Assembly (NCBI RefSeq): GCF_014656095.1
Contig: NZ_BNBT01000079.1
Location: 1-36,620 of the forward strand
From: Streptomyces longispororuber
GTDB lineage: Bacteria > Actinomycetota > Actinomycetes > Streptomycetales > Streptomycetaceae
Reading direction: 5' to 3'
Length of the DNA stretch: 36,620 nucleotides
Shown here one piece after another: positions 16,992-24,042 of this stretch; position 1 is the stretch's first letter; each line of letters opens with the position of its first letter. The notes under the pieces were generated by a model that did not search any database, was not told the DNA's origin, and saw nothing but the letters and a program-made list of their open reading frames with translations. Made by a program: the position numbers and the translations under genes.

Positions 16992-18257
16992 TCAGTCCGT
17001 CACGTCGATGGTGCAGCGGTTGGTCTCGACGCCTGCGGCGGTGATGACCTGTACGTCAACGCGTCCCGGTTCGACATCGACCGGCACCGGCACGGTCAGG
17101 ACGGTGTCCGAGGGGTTGGTGAACCCCCCGGCGACGGGCACCAGGGGCACGTGGACGTGGACGGTACCGATCCGGACGGCCATCCGGGCCAGTCGGTCCG
17201 CGCTCTGCGCGCCGGGCGGCACGAAGCCCGCGCCGCGGATCTCGATGTCGTCGCCGGTGCGGATCGGGGCGTCCAGGTCACCCGCCTCGCGGGCGCGGAC
17301 GACGGAGAGGATGACGGGCCGACCGCCTTCGGAGTACTTGCCCGCCACGTATGTGGCGGCCGACACGAGCACGAGGAGGGCGAGCCCCCAGGGCAGGTCG
17401 GGCAGGTGCTCCGGGCGGCGGGCGAGCCGGACGGCGGCGAAGACGACGGCGGCGGTGCTGATGAGGAAGTACTGGGCGTCCGCGAAGTGGCCGCGGCCCG
17501 AGTCGTCGGTGAGGAGGTCGGCGGCCCGCGGCCGGTCGGCGCGCACCTTCTGGAGCTTCTGGCCGAGGACTCTGAGACCCACGACGCGGCGCACGAGCAC
17601 GGCGACGGCGCAGACGACGGCGAGGACGGTCACGAGGCCCGCGGCGCGGTCGATCTGGAGGCCGTCGACAAGGTCATCGCGCGCCTCGCGCGTGGACGCG
17701 GCGGCGAGTTCACCCGCGAGCACGAGCACGGCGAAGACGACGAGCAGCACCCAGGAGGCGGCGACGGCCCGGGAGGTGGACAGGCGGTTGTCCTCGCCGA
17801 TGATCGGCGCGAGGACGCCGCCACGGGCCCGGTGCAGATACGCGGCGCCGGACAGCAGGAGCGCCATGACGAGCGCCGCGACCAGGCCGGCCGTGCGCGT
17901 GTCCGACCACCCGGCGCCGACCGCCGTGAGGGCCTGGACGAGCAGCAGCGCGACGACGCCCACCCAGACGGCGGCGAGGGTGTACCGCCACAGGCGGGCG
18001 AGCCAGGCCTCGCCCTCGGCACGCCCGCGTTCGGCGACCACCCGGGCGGACTGGGTCAGCTCGTCCGACACCCACTGGCGGGACGCGCCCGCCGAGTGGA
18101 CGACGGCCGCGGGCACCCCGCGACCGGCCGCCAGTTCGTCGCGCTTGGCGAGGAATGCGGCCACGGCACGCCGGTGCCCCTCGCGTGCGCCGTGCGGGCA
18201 GTCGCCGCATGTGCAGCCGCCCCCGTGCGTGCTCTGCCTGGCTTCCTGCACCGCCAC
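16992..18257 (-). CDS. Polytopic membrane protein with Cys-rich N-terminus and beta-rich C-terminal domain
   Basis: A 421-residue protein of unknown function. The N-terminus has Cys15, Cys17 and Cys20 in GGGCTCGDCPHG, a possible metal or redox site. Helices follow at about 90-112, 122-142, 167-186, 205-228, 266-283 and 290-306. The last 110 residues (from YSEGGRPVILSVV) contain TGDDIEIRGAGFVPPG and NPSDTVLTVPVPVDVEPG, which resemble an IPT/TIG-like immunoglobulin fold. Residues GHRRAVAAFLAKRDELAAGR suggest a helical cytosolic segment. GTG 18257 has GGGAAGG upstream; GTG 18251 is an alternative. Stand-alone gene. The name is descriptive only. Confidence 0.8.
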   Translation of the reverse strand: MAVQEARQSTHGGGCTCGDCPHGAREGHRRAVAAFLAKRDELAAGRGVPAAVVHSAGASRQWVSDELTQSARVVAERGRAEGEAWLARLWRYTLAAVWVGVVALLLVQALTAVGAGWSDTRTAGLVAALVMALLLSGAAYLHRARGGVLAPIIGEDNRLSTSRAVAASWVLLVVFAVLVLAGELAAASTREARDDLVDGLQIDRAAGLVTVLAVVCAVAVLVRRVVGLRVLGQKLQKVRADRPRAADLLTDDSGRGHFADAQYFLISTAAVVFAAVRLARRPEHLPDLPWGLALLVLVSAATYVAGKYSEGGRPVILSVVRAREAGDLDAPIRTGDDIEIRGAGFVPPGAQSADRLARMAVRIGTVHVHVPLVPVAGGFTNPSDTVLTVPVPVDVEPGRVDVQVITAAGVETNRCTIDVTD

Positions 18258-18685
18258 CGCGTACGCCGCCTTCCCCGCCCTCGGCCGAGGCCGTGATCGA
18301 ACTCGCGGCCGGATCTACGACCGGCCACGGGCTCGCGAACTACCCTGCAACGACTGGGAATTGTGCCGTACGGACGCCTGTGCGTGTTCCGCGGGTCAGG
18401 TCAACGCGGGTGGTCTGCGGACACGCGTGTTGACGGGAGGCCAGAGCGGGGCCGTGGAGGGACCGGGCGGGGTGGACGCGGCGGGGACGGGTGAGCAGGC
18501 CGGGTTTCCCGCCCCCGGCGTCCCGTCGAGGAGGTCGGCGGGTGCTCCGGAGCGCCGGACGGCCGGTGGTGATCCGCGGGAAGGGCATGGCGAAGGGGTT
18601 CACTCGGAAGCAGTCCGGGCGAGCGCGGGGGCGCGGCTCCGAAAAGAGGACAGAAGGTGTCGGGTATGAGCGTCAGACTCGAGGC
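18258..18685. other. Gene-free divergent stretch
   Basis: The 428 bases between two divergent genes contain only short low-quality frames. A TTGACG at 18430-18435 has no matching -10 box at normal spacing. No repeat, operator or RNA gene was recognised. Confidence 0.5.
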
Positions 18686-19165
18686 ATGTCGTACAGATGG
18701 GAAGCCTTCGCCATCACAGAGCCCGAGTTCGCGGCGACCGTCGAGAAGCGGTTCGGCGCGTTCACCCATCACGTCCTGGCGACGCTCCGCAAGGACGGAT
18801 CACCGCGCACCACGGGGATCGAGGTGCGGTTCCTGCACGGGGAGCTGTGGCTCGGCATGATGCCGAACTCGTACAAGGCGCTGGACCTGCGCCGCGACCC
18901 GCGGTTCTCCCTCCAGGCGAATCCGGGTGCGGGCACGGAGATGGGAGGCGGGGACGTCCGGATCGCGGGGCGCGCGGTGGAGGTGCGCGACCCCGAGGTG
19001 ATCGCGCGCTACGCGGACGTGGTGAACCCCCCGGACCCGGACGCGTTCCACCTTTTCCGCACCGAGCTGACGGAGGTCGTCCGTACGTACATCGAGGACG
19101 AGAAGTATCTGGCGGTGCTGCTGTGGCGTCCGGGACGGCCGGTGCGGAAGACCCGCCGCACCTGA
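18686..19165 (+). CDS. Pyridoxamine 5'-phosphate oxidase-fold (FMN-binding split-barrel) protein
   Basis: A 159-residue single-domain protein. Residues 19-45 (VEKRFGAFTHHVLATLRKDG then PRTTGIEVRF) and LWLGMMPNSYKALDLRRDPR match the flavin-binding split barrel of the PPOX family; RFSLQANPG and GGDVRIAGRAVEVRD continue it. Such small actinobacterial members bind FMN, F420, haem or biliverdin, and the ligand cannot be told here. ATG 18686 is chosen; only a weak GAGG is near it. An upstream in-frame extension exists but looks non-coding. Single gene, convergent with guaA and separated from it by the guaA terminator. Confidence 0.88.
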   Translation: MSYRWEAFAITEPEFAATVEKRFGAFTHHVLATLRKDGSPRTTGIEVRFLHGELWLGMMPNSYKALDLRRDPRFSLQANPGAGTEMGGGDVRIAGRAVEVRDPEVIARYADVVNPPDPDAFHLFRTELTEVVRTYIEDEKYLAVLLWRPGRPVRKTRRT

Positions 19166-19396
19166 GGGTCGGCCGTCTTCCGCCGTGCACACCGCACCGC
19201 CGGCCGCGCGGACACACGCCGTGCCGTCTCCTCGCGCAAGCGGGGCGCGTCACCCCTGTCACGGTCATGCCCGGCGGCGCGTGCCTCGGGTACACGGACC
19301 GCAGTGGCGGGGGTGGTTCGTGCGTGCGTTTGCCGGACTGGCGCGGTGTCGCGCGGCCGCCGGGTGCGGCGGGTGCCGTCGGCCTCCCGTACGCGG

Positions 19397-19434
19397 ACGG
19401 CGCCGTCCGCCTCTCGCGAGGCGGACGGCGCCGT
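19397..19434. terminator. Strong terminator downstream of guaA
   Basis: ACGGCGCCGTCCGCCTC (19397-19413) pairs perfectly over 17 bp with GAGGCGGACGGCGCCGT (19418-19434) around a TCGC loop. It lies 19 bases past the guaA stop and also faces the convergent PPOX gene, so it can serve both. Confidence 0.92.
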
Positions 19435-19452
19435 GCCGGTACTGCGGGGAGG

Positions 19453-21039
19453 TCACTCCCACTCGATGGTGCCCGGCGGCTTGCTGGTGACATCGAGGAC
19501 GACGCGGTTGACGTCGGCGACCTCGTTGGTGATGCGGGTGGAGATGCGGGCGAGCACGTCGTACGGCAGCCGGGACCAGTCGGCCGTCATCGCGTCCTCG
19601 GAGGAGACGGGCCGCAGCACGATCGGGTGGCCGTAGGTACGGCCGTCGCCCTGGACGCCCACGGAGCGGACGTCGGCGAGGAGCACCACGGGGCACTGCC
19701 AGATCTCGCGGTCGAGGCCGGCGGCGGTGAGTTCCTCGCGGGCGATGGCGTCGGCCTCGCGCAGCAGGTCGAGGCGCTCCTTGGTGACCTCGCCGACGAT
19801 GCGGATGCCGAGGCCGGGGCCCGGGAAGGGCTGACGCTGGACGATCTCCTCGGGCAGGCCGAGCTCCTGGCCCACCATGCGCACCTCGTCCTTGAACAGC
19901 TTGCGCAGCGGTTCGATGAGCTGGAACTCGAGGTCTTCGGGGAGGCCGCCCACGTTGTGGTGGGACTTGATGTTGGCGGTGCCGGTGCCGCCGCCGGACT
20001 CGACGACGTCCGGGTAGAGGGTGCCCTGGACCAGGAACTCCACCGGCTGGTCGCCGGGCGCCTCGGCGACGATTTCGGCCTGGGCCTGCTCGAAGACGCG
20101 GATGAACTCGCGGCCGATGATCTTCCGCTTCTCCTCGGGGTCGGACACCCCGGCGAGCGCGGACAGGAACCGCTCCTGCGCGTCGACGACCTTGAGCTGG
20201 ACGCCGGTGGCGGCGACGAAGTCCTTCTCGACCTGCTCGGTCTCGCCCTTGCGCATCAGGCCGTGGTCGACGTACACGCAGGTGAGCTGGGAGCCGATGG
20301 CCTTCTGCACCAGGGCGGCGGCCACGGCGGAGTCGACGCCGCCGGACAGGCCGCAGATGGCGCGCTTGGTGCCGACCTGCTCGCGGATGGCGGCGACCTG
20401 CTCTTCGATGACGTTGCCGGTGGTCCAGTTCGGCTTCAGGCCCGCGCCGCGGTAGAGGAAGTGCTCCAGGACCTGCTGGCCGTGCGTGGAGTGCATGACC
20501 TCGGGGTGGTACTGGACGCCGTAGAGCTTCTTCTCGTCGTTCTCGAAGGCGGCGACGGGGACGAGGTCCGTGGAGGCGGTGACCGCGAAGCCCTCGGGGG
20601 CGGCGCTGCACGCGTCGCCGTGGGACATCCACACGGACTGCTCCGCCGGGGTGCCCTCGAAGAGGGTCGAGCCGGGCTTGGAGACGGCGAGCGGGGTGCG
20701 GCCGTACTCGCGGGCACCGGTGTTGTCGACCGTGCCGCCGAGGGTGGTCGCCATGAGCTGGAAGCCGTAGCACATGCCGAAGACGGGGACGCCCGCCTCG
20801 AAGAGGGCGCCGTCGACGGACGGGGCGTGCTCCGCGTACACCGAGGACGGGCCGCCGGAGAGGATTATGGCCGCGGGCTTCTTGGCGAGCATCTCCGAGA
20901 CCGGCATGGTGCTCGGCACGATCTCGCTGTAGACCCGGGCCTCGCGGACGCGGCGGGCGATGAGCTGGGCGTACTGCGCTCCGAAGTCGACGACCAGGAC
21001 GGTGTCGGGAGCGGCGGCAGCGGGAGTCGCTGAGGACAC
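19453..21039 (-). CDS. guaA: GMP synthase (glutamine-hydrolysing)
   Basis: A 528-residue enzyme that aminates XMP to GMP with glutamine and ATP, the last step of GMP synthesis. The class-I glutamine amidotransferase domain (about 12-200) has Cys90 in GMCYGFQ and the His178/Glu180 pair in YHPEV. The ATP pyrophosphatase P-loop is SGGVDS (232-237). The C-terminal dimerisation and XMP-binding part has RQPFPGPGLGIRIVGEVT and ends with TSKPPGTIEWE, the conserved GuaA terminus. Full length. The start is GTG at 21039 with GGAAGG upstream; a short Ala-rich tail precedes the domain. A likely promoter lies about 100 bases upstream with a palindrome across its -35 region. Transcription ends at the 17-bp hairpin downstream. 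Confidence 0.98.
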   Translation of the reverse strand: MSSATPAAAAPDTVLVVDFGAQYAQLIARRVREARVYSEIVPSTMPVSEMLAKKPAAIILSGGPSSVYAEHAPSVDGALFEAGVPVFGMCYGFQLMATTLGGTVDNTGAREYGRTPLAVSKPGSTLFEGTPAEQSVWMSHGDACSAAPEGFAVTASTDLVPVAAFENDEKKLYGVQYHPEVMHSTHGQQVLEHFLYRGAGLKPNWTTGNVIEEQVAAIREQVGTKRAICGLSGGVDSAVAAALVQKAIGSQLTCVYVDHGLMRKGETEQVEKDFVAATGVQLKVVDAQERFLSALAGVSDPEEKRKIIGREFIRVFEQAQAEIVAEAPGDQPVEFLVQGTLYPDVVESGGGTGTANIKSHHNVGGLPEDLEFQLIEPLRKLFKDEVRMVGQELGLPEEIVQRQPFPGPGLGIRIVGEVTKERLDLLREADAIAREELTAAGLDREIWQCPVVLLADVRSVGVQGDGRTYGHPIVLRPVSSEDAMTADWSRLPYDVLARISTRITNEVADVNRVVLDVTSKPPGTIEWE

Positions 21040-21135
21040 GGCGGCGGCCTTCCGGCGTTGAGCGTGCGCAGGAGGCTCGTGAGGGGGGAGTGCACGAGGG
21101 GTGCGCGCGCGGTTGGAGCTGGGGTTGTTTTGTCA

Positions 21136-21161
21136 ATTCTAACGGGAGCGACTGTCGCTCC
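21136..21161 (-). promoter_or_regulatory. Candidate guaA promoter with overlapping palindrome
   Basis: On the minus strand TAGAAT (21136-21141) is a near-consensus -10 box. Directly upstream lies the perfect palindrome GGAGCGAC-T-GTCGCTCC (21145-21161), covering the spacer and -35 region. A start near 21129 gives a leader of about 90 bases. A second small inverted repeat CGTCG/CGACG sits at 21164-21177. The palindrome is a good candidate operator. Confidence 0.5.
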
Positions 21162-21177
21162 TTCGTCGCATCCGACG

Positions 21178-21660
21178 GGGCCGGGGTTCGAGTCCGGTGC
21201 CCGGGGGTCCTCGTCCGAGGTGCCGCGCCAGCGATTGCGCGAACGTCTGGGCTGGGGGTGGGGGACGCCGCCGGGGGTGACGTGCCGCGGATACCGGGCG
21301 CGCCCGGTCCCAGCGCCAGGGCCAAGGCCAAGGCCAAGGCCAGGGTCGCCGGACCGGCTTCGGCCGTGGGGCCCGGGCGACGGGACAGCAGCCCGGGACC
21401 CGCGCCGGACACGGGCCTCGGCCCCCTGCCGGGCCCGGACAACGGGCCTTGTCTCCAGGTCCTCACGCCGGGCCCAGGCCGCACCCAGGCCCATGGGGCA
21501 GCCGCACCCGGGCTCGGGCCGCCGACCGCTCTCCCGCTCCCCACGTCACCGCGCACCACACGCCCCACGCACCGCCCCCTCAGCGCACACCCCCGCCCCC
21601 TCCGCTCCGCCTACTCCACTCCACCCACTCCCCCGTCTCACCATGCGAGCCGCCCCCGTC
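21178..21660. other. Gene-free stretch between guaA and the chorismate mutase leader
   Basis: Several long frames cross this stretch on both strands but none has a start site or recognisable product. A GCCAAG hexamer run (five units) lies at 21315-21344. A T-loop-like GGTTCGAGTCC at 21184 has no tRNA around it. Confidence 0.5.
21315..21344. repeat. GCCAAG hexamer tandem repeat (5 units)
   Basis: GCCAGG, GCCAAG three times and GCCAGG in tandem, probably polymerase slippage in non-coding DNA. Confidence 0.85.
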
Positions 21661-21665
21661 CCGGA

Positions 21666-21696
21666 TTGACCCGGGAGGCGCGTGTCGGGGCATACT
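21666..21696 (+). promoter_or_regulatory. Candidate promoter giving a leaderless leader-peptide mRNA
   Basis: TTGACC (21666-21671) and CATACT (21691-21696) are 19 bases apart. The -10 box ends six bases before the GTG at 21703, so transcription would begin at or within a base or two of that GTG. Leaderless mRNAs are common in Streptomyces. This supports translation of the leader ORF without a ribosome-binding site. Confidence 0.5.
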
Positions 21697-21702
21697 GGGC
21701 CC

Positions 21703-21774
21703 GTGAACAAGCACCTCGGCTTCCTCTTTACCTATGGCAACCGGCCCGCCGGCTGCCATGGTCGAGCTGCTTGA
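21703..21774 (+). CDS. Leader peptide with clustered Phe/Tyr codons before chorismate mutase
   Basis: A 23-codon ORF, GTG 21703 to TGA 21772-21774, encoding VNKHLGFLFTYGNRPAGCHG followed by RAA. Codons 7, 9 and 11 are TTC, TTT and TAT (Phe, Phe, Tyr), the two products of the chorismate mutase branch. TTT and TAT are rare codons in this GC-rich genome. Immediately after the Tyr codon comes a hairpin (21736-21757), and a perfect intrinsic terminator follows at 21799-21824, before the chorismate mutase start at 21890. This is the layout of transcription attenuation by ribosome stalling. There is no ribosome-binding site, consistent with a leaderless transcript. Inference from sequence only. Confidence 0.6.
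   Translation: MNKHLGFLFTYGNRPAGCHGRAA
21736..21757 (+). promoter_or_regulatory. First (pause/anti-antiterminator type) hairpin of the attenuator
   Basis: GGCA and CCGG (21736-21744) pair with CCGG and TGCC (21749-21757) around a CCCG loop, with one internal mismatch. CGGCCCG (21742-21748) can instead pair with CGGGCCG (21804-21810) in the left arm and loop of the terminator, so the two folds are mutually exclusive. A further 5-bp hairpin GCTTG/CAAGC lies at 21769-21787. Confidence 0.45.
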
Positions 21775-21798
21775 TCTCCTGACAAGCGACTTCCCAGG

Positions 21799-21824
21799 CG
21801 CCCCGGGCCGAAAGGCCCGGGGCG
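21799..21824 (+). terminator. Intrinsic terminator in the chorismate mutase leader
   Basis: CGCCCCGGGCC (21799-21809) pairs perfectly with GGCCCGGGGCG (21814-21824) around a GAAA tetraloop, followed by TTCTGTCGTTCC, T-rich for this genome. It lies upstream of, not after, the gene, which is the mark of an attenuator. Confidence 0.8.
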
Positions 21825-21889
21825 TTCTGTCGTTCCCGGTCCTGTCGTCCCGGAGCGCTCCACCCGCCACCACCCGCGAGGAGCCCACC

Positions 21890-22228
21890 ATGACCACGAC
21901 CGCACAGCACACCGCGGCCTCTGCCCCGGCAGCCGCCGCCCCCTCGGCCGCGCCCGCCGAGCGGACCGGCGCCCGTACACCGGAGGCCGCCGAGCTGATC
22001 GGCGGTGCCCGTGAGCGGATCGACGCGCTCGACGACCGGATCATTGGTCTGGTCCAGGAGCGGATGGCGGTCTCCGCGGTGATCCAGGAGGCCCGCATCG
22101 GCTCCGGCGGGCGCCGGGTGAACCTCGCACGCGAGATGGAGATTCTCAGCCACTACCGGGACGCGCTCGGCAAGCCCGGCACCGCGCTCGCGATGACGCT
22201 TCTGGAGCTGTGCCGGGGCCGCGTCTGA
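21890..22228 (+). CDS. Chorismate mutase (AroQ type, actinobacterial)
   Basis: A 112-residue all-helical enzyme converting chorismate to prephenate, the entry to phenylalanine and tyrosine. After an Ala/Thr-rich N-terminus of about 30 residues comes the AroQ core: ARERIDALDDRIIGLVQERM, then VIQEARIGSGGRRVNLAREM, MEILSHYRDALG and TLLELCRGRV. Arg and Glu residues of these helices match the AroQ active-site pattern, although the usual mid-helix Lys region reads EARIGSGG; this variant is, as I recall, normal for Streptomyces. ATG 21890 has GAGGAG eight bases upstream. It is a single gene preceded by a leader ORF and terminator, so its expression is probably tuned by aromatic amino acid supply. 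Confidence 0.93.
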   Translation: MTTTAQHTAASAPAAAAPSAAPAERTGARTPEAAELIGGARERIDALDDRIIGLVQERMAVSAVIQEARIGSGGRRVNLAREMEILSHYRDALGKPGTALAMTLLELCRGRV

Positions 22229-22493
22229 GCCGGGGACTCACCCGGCCTGCGTGCCCGCCCCCGCGAAGCCCCCGCGAAGCCCCTGGAAGCACCGGCCGGC
22301 ATCAGCAGGCCCCGCGAAGCCCCGGCGATCGGAGCCCCGCGCGACGCACGTGCGGGCGCGGAACCGCTGCGCCACGGACCTGAGTTCGGGCGGCCTCTCA
22401 CCCGTACGGCGCGTGACCGGTTCCCGACGGGCTTCGTTGGTCCCGGTGTCCGTGCCAGCCAGGGGCGGGCCGCAAGAACCACGCGTGGCTCCG

Positions 22494-22544
22494 CTGGGGC
22501 GATGAGGCGTACGGGATCGCGTACGCCGTGGGACCTCGCCCCAG
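22494..22544. repeat. Nested 51-bp inverted repeat
   Basis: Outer arms CTGGGGCGA (22494-22502) and TCGCCCCAG (22536-22544) enclose inner arms GGCGTACG (22506-22513) and CGTACGCC (22520-22527) around GGATCG. Both arm pairs are perfect. The bulges between them are 3 and 8 bases. Confidence 0.75.
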
Positions 22545-22757
22545 GGTTGTGACCGGACGGCAGGGGACAGCAGCCCGGTCACCCAGGGAACGGTCGGCTC
22601 CGGGGACGCCCGGGGCCGACCGGCCCCAGCTCTCTCGTCCGGGTGTTCCCCCTCGGGCGCACATAGATGTAGTCGAAACGGTTGCGCGAAGAACCAGCCA
22701 TCCTCCACGATGCGTACAGGGCACGCGAAAAGCCCCGTACCTCAGAACTCCATTGCC

Positions 22758-22773
22758 ATTGGTCTAAACCAGG
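22758..22773. promoter_or_regulatory. DasR-type (dre-like) palindrome
   Basis: ATTGGTCTAAACCAGG contains TGGTCTAAACCA, one base from the palindromic core TGGTCTAGACCA of the GntR-family regulator DasR, which controls chitin and N-acetylglucosamine genes. TTGCCA just upstream (22753-22758) could be a -35 box, but no good -10 follows. No chitin-related gene is adjacent. Confidence 0.45.
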
Positions 22774-22884
22774 CGTGCTCCCCGTGAGCGCCGGGGCGGC
22801 CACCGGCGTACACGAGCCAGCGGCGTACTCCCCCCGGCGCCGCGCCGAAGCACCGACGCTGCCCTGACGTCGGTGCTGACAGCC

Positions 22885-22917
22885 AAGGGCCCCGCGGATC
22901 CGTCCCGCGGGGCCCTT
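22885..22917. terminator. Strong bidirectional terminator
   Basis: A 13-bp perfect stem, AAGGGCCCCGCGG (22885-22897) with CCGCGGGGCCCTT (22905-22917), closes a 7-base loop. It lies 41 bases past the stop of the minus-strand lipoprotein gene and could also end a plus-strand transcript starting near the DasR-like site. Confidence 0.88.
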
Positions 22918-22958
22918 CGCTCGTCCGGCGGCCACCTCCCAGGGCCCCGGCGGCTCGC

Positions 22959-23819
22959 TCACTTCAGCGCGGCGAGCTGCGCGTCGATCAACGCCGCCGA
23001 AACCTTCGGCACGTCATCCGCCTTGTCCACCAGGGACGGGCCCTCGTACCCGCCGTCGCGGCTCTCCTCGCCCTCGGCCGCCCTCTCCGGGTCGTAGAGG
23101 TTCGTCGCCGCGAAGGACGCCAGCGTCGCACCCTGCCGGACGACGGTGACGGTCAGGCGCTGCACGAAGGTCTCCACGCGGCGGCCCAGCCGGTAGGAGA
23201 CCGCCCCGTCGCCCTTGTCCGGCGCGGGCCGCGCCGTGACGCCCGAGTAGCGCCGGTCACCCTTGCGGAACGTGGCGCACCGCTCGGCCTGCGCCGCGGC
23301 GCGCAGGTCCTTCAGCGCCCGGGCGGCGTCGCCAGGGGTGTCGTACGCGTACAGCTCCACGTTGGTCGTCGAGGTGGCCGCGCCGTTGGCCGTCACCTGA
23401 CGGCCGACATGGGCCTTCGCTCCTGACGGGGCCACGGGGGCGAGCAGGTCCGCGAGGGGGGCGCAGACAGCCGGGGACGCCGGTGCCTTCGCCGACGCGG
23501 TCTCCCAGGCGGGCGGCTTGCGCGGCGAGACCAGGTAGTCCTTCAGGCCGGCCTTCGCCAGGTCGCCCTTGGTGAGGGCCGCCGGAGCCGGTCCCGTCGT
23601 GTCGCCCTCCGGACCCTTGGGCTTCGCCGGAGCCGGTTCCGCCGCGCCGCCGTCCGGCCCCTTCGGCTTCGCCTGCGCCGTGGACGACGTACCGCCGGCG
23701 TGGCCCTTTCCGTCGCGGCCGTCCCCGTCACCGCCGTCGCCCCCGCCACACGCCGCCGTCAACCCCAGGGCCGCCACGACCGAGACCGCCACCACGCCAC
23801 GCGTCACGACAGTTTTCAC
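22959..23819 (-). CDS. Putative secreted lipoprotein
   Basis: A 286-residue protein. The signal peptide (KTVVTRGVVAVSVVAALGL) ends in TAAC, a lipobox-like site with Cys24 as the predicted lipidated residue. Residues 25-85 are a Gly/Asp then Pro/Lys/Ala-rich linker with the repeat AKPKGP. The globular part (about 88-286) has motifs KGDLAKAGLKDYLVSP, NVELYAYDTPGDAARALKDL, AERCATFRKGDRRYSGV and TVTVVRQGATLASFAATNLY, which resemble Streptomyces extracellular lipoproteins and PknH-like sensor domains. GTG 23819 has AGGGGGA upstream. Function unknown. A 9-bp tandem repeat with CACGTG sites lies just upstream. Confidence 0.85.
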   Translation of the reverse strand: MKTVVTRGVVAVSVVAALGLTAACGGGDGGDGDGRDGKGHAGGTSSTAQAKPKGPDGGAAEPAPAKPKGPEGDTTGPAPAALTKGDLAKAGLKDYLVSPRKPPAWETASAKAPASPAVCAPLADLLAPVAPSGAKAHVGRQVTANGAATSTTNVELYAYDTPGDAARALKDLRAAAQAERCATFRKGDRRYSGVTARPAPDKGDGAVSYRLGRRVETFVQRLTVTVVRQGATLASFAATNLYDPERAAEGEESRDGGYEGPSLVDKADDVPKVSAALIDAQLAALK

Positions 23820-23855
23820 GTTCCCCCTGCTTTCACCTTGCGCGTTCTCGCGGAA

Positions 23856-23918
23856 TGAGCCGTGTGAGCCACGTGACCCCCGTGACCCACGTGAGCCGTA
23901 TGAGCCACGTGAGCCGCA
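23856..23918. repeat. 9-bp tandem repeat with CACGTG every 18 bp, upstream of the lipoprotein gene
   Basis: Seven units of TGAGCCACG or close variants run from 23856 to 23918. Three CACGTG palindromes fall at 23870, 23888 and 23906, exactly 18 bp apart. The block ends 37 bases before the lipoprotein start codon (minus strand). Confidence 0.8.
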
Positions 23919-24042
23919 CGAGTCGTTCCGCGCCGTGCGGAGTCACCCGCACCCCTACTACGACTGAAGATCACGGCGGGTGGTTCCACGGAGCGGTCAC
24001 CGAACGGAATCGGCCACCGCGGGGCGACGGAGGGGGAAGCCG

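Larger units (their letters stand above)
22229..22958. other. 730-bp gene-free stretch with an operator, a large inverted repeat and a terminator
   Basis: No gene was recognised on either strand, although weak frames cross it. It contains a nested inverted repeat (22494-22544), a DasR-like palindrome (22758-22773) and a strong terminator (22885-22917). The part around 22650-22780 has lower GC than its surroundings. It may hold a small RNA gene or the remains of a deleted gene. Confidence 0.5.

Noticed and set aside
18430..18435. TTGACG as a -35 box for the PPOX gene
   Set aside because: No TANNNT-type -10 box at 16-19 bases downstream.
15769..18669. Very long plus-strand open frame (966 codons)
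   Set aside because: It runs antisense to the DoxX and 421-residue membrane-protein genes and through the 21-bp repeat; the codon pattern fits the minus-strand genes.
21184..21194. GGTTCGAGTCC, a tRNA T-loop consensus
   Set aside because: The flanking stem does not pair properly and no D-arm, anticodon arm or acceptor can be folded around it.
19265..21568. Long minus-strand open frame around guaA
   Set aside because: It is an out-of-frame shadow of guaA; the translation is low complexity and Arg/Pro-rich.
22042..22057. Second DasR-like site ATTGGTCTGGTCCAGG
   Set aside because: It encodes conserved chorismate mutase residues and breaks the palindrome at central positions, so it is probably chance.
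22579..22962. Minus-strand frame of 127 codons in the gene-free stretch
   Set aside because: It crosses the terminator and the DasR-like site, has no ribosome-binding site, and its composition is not gene-like.
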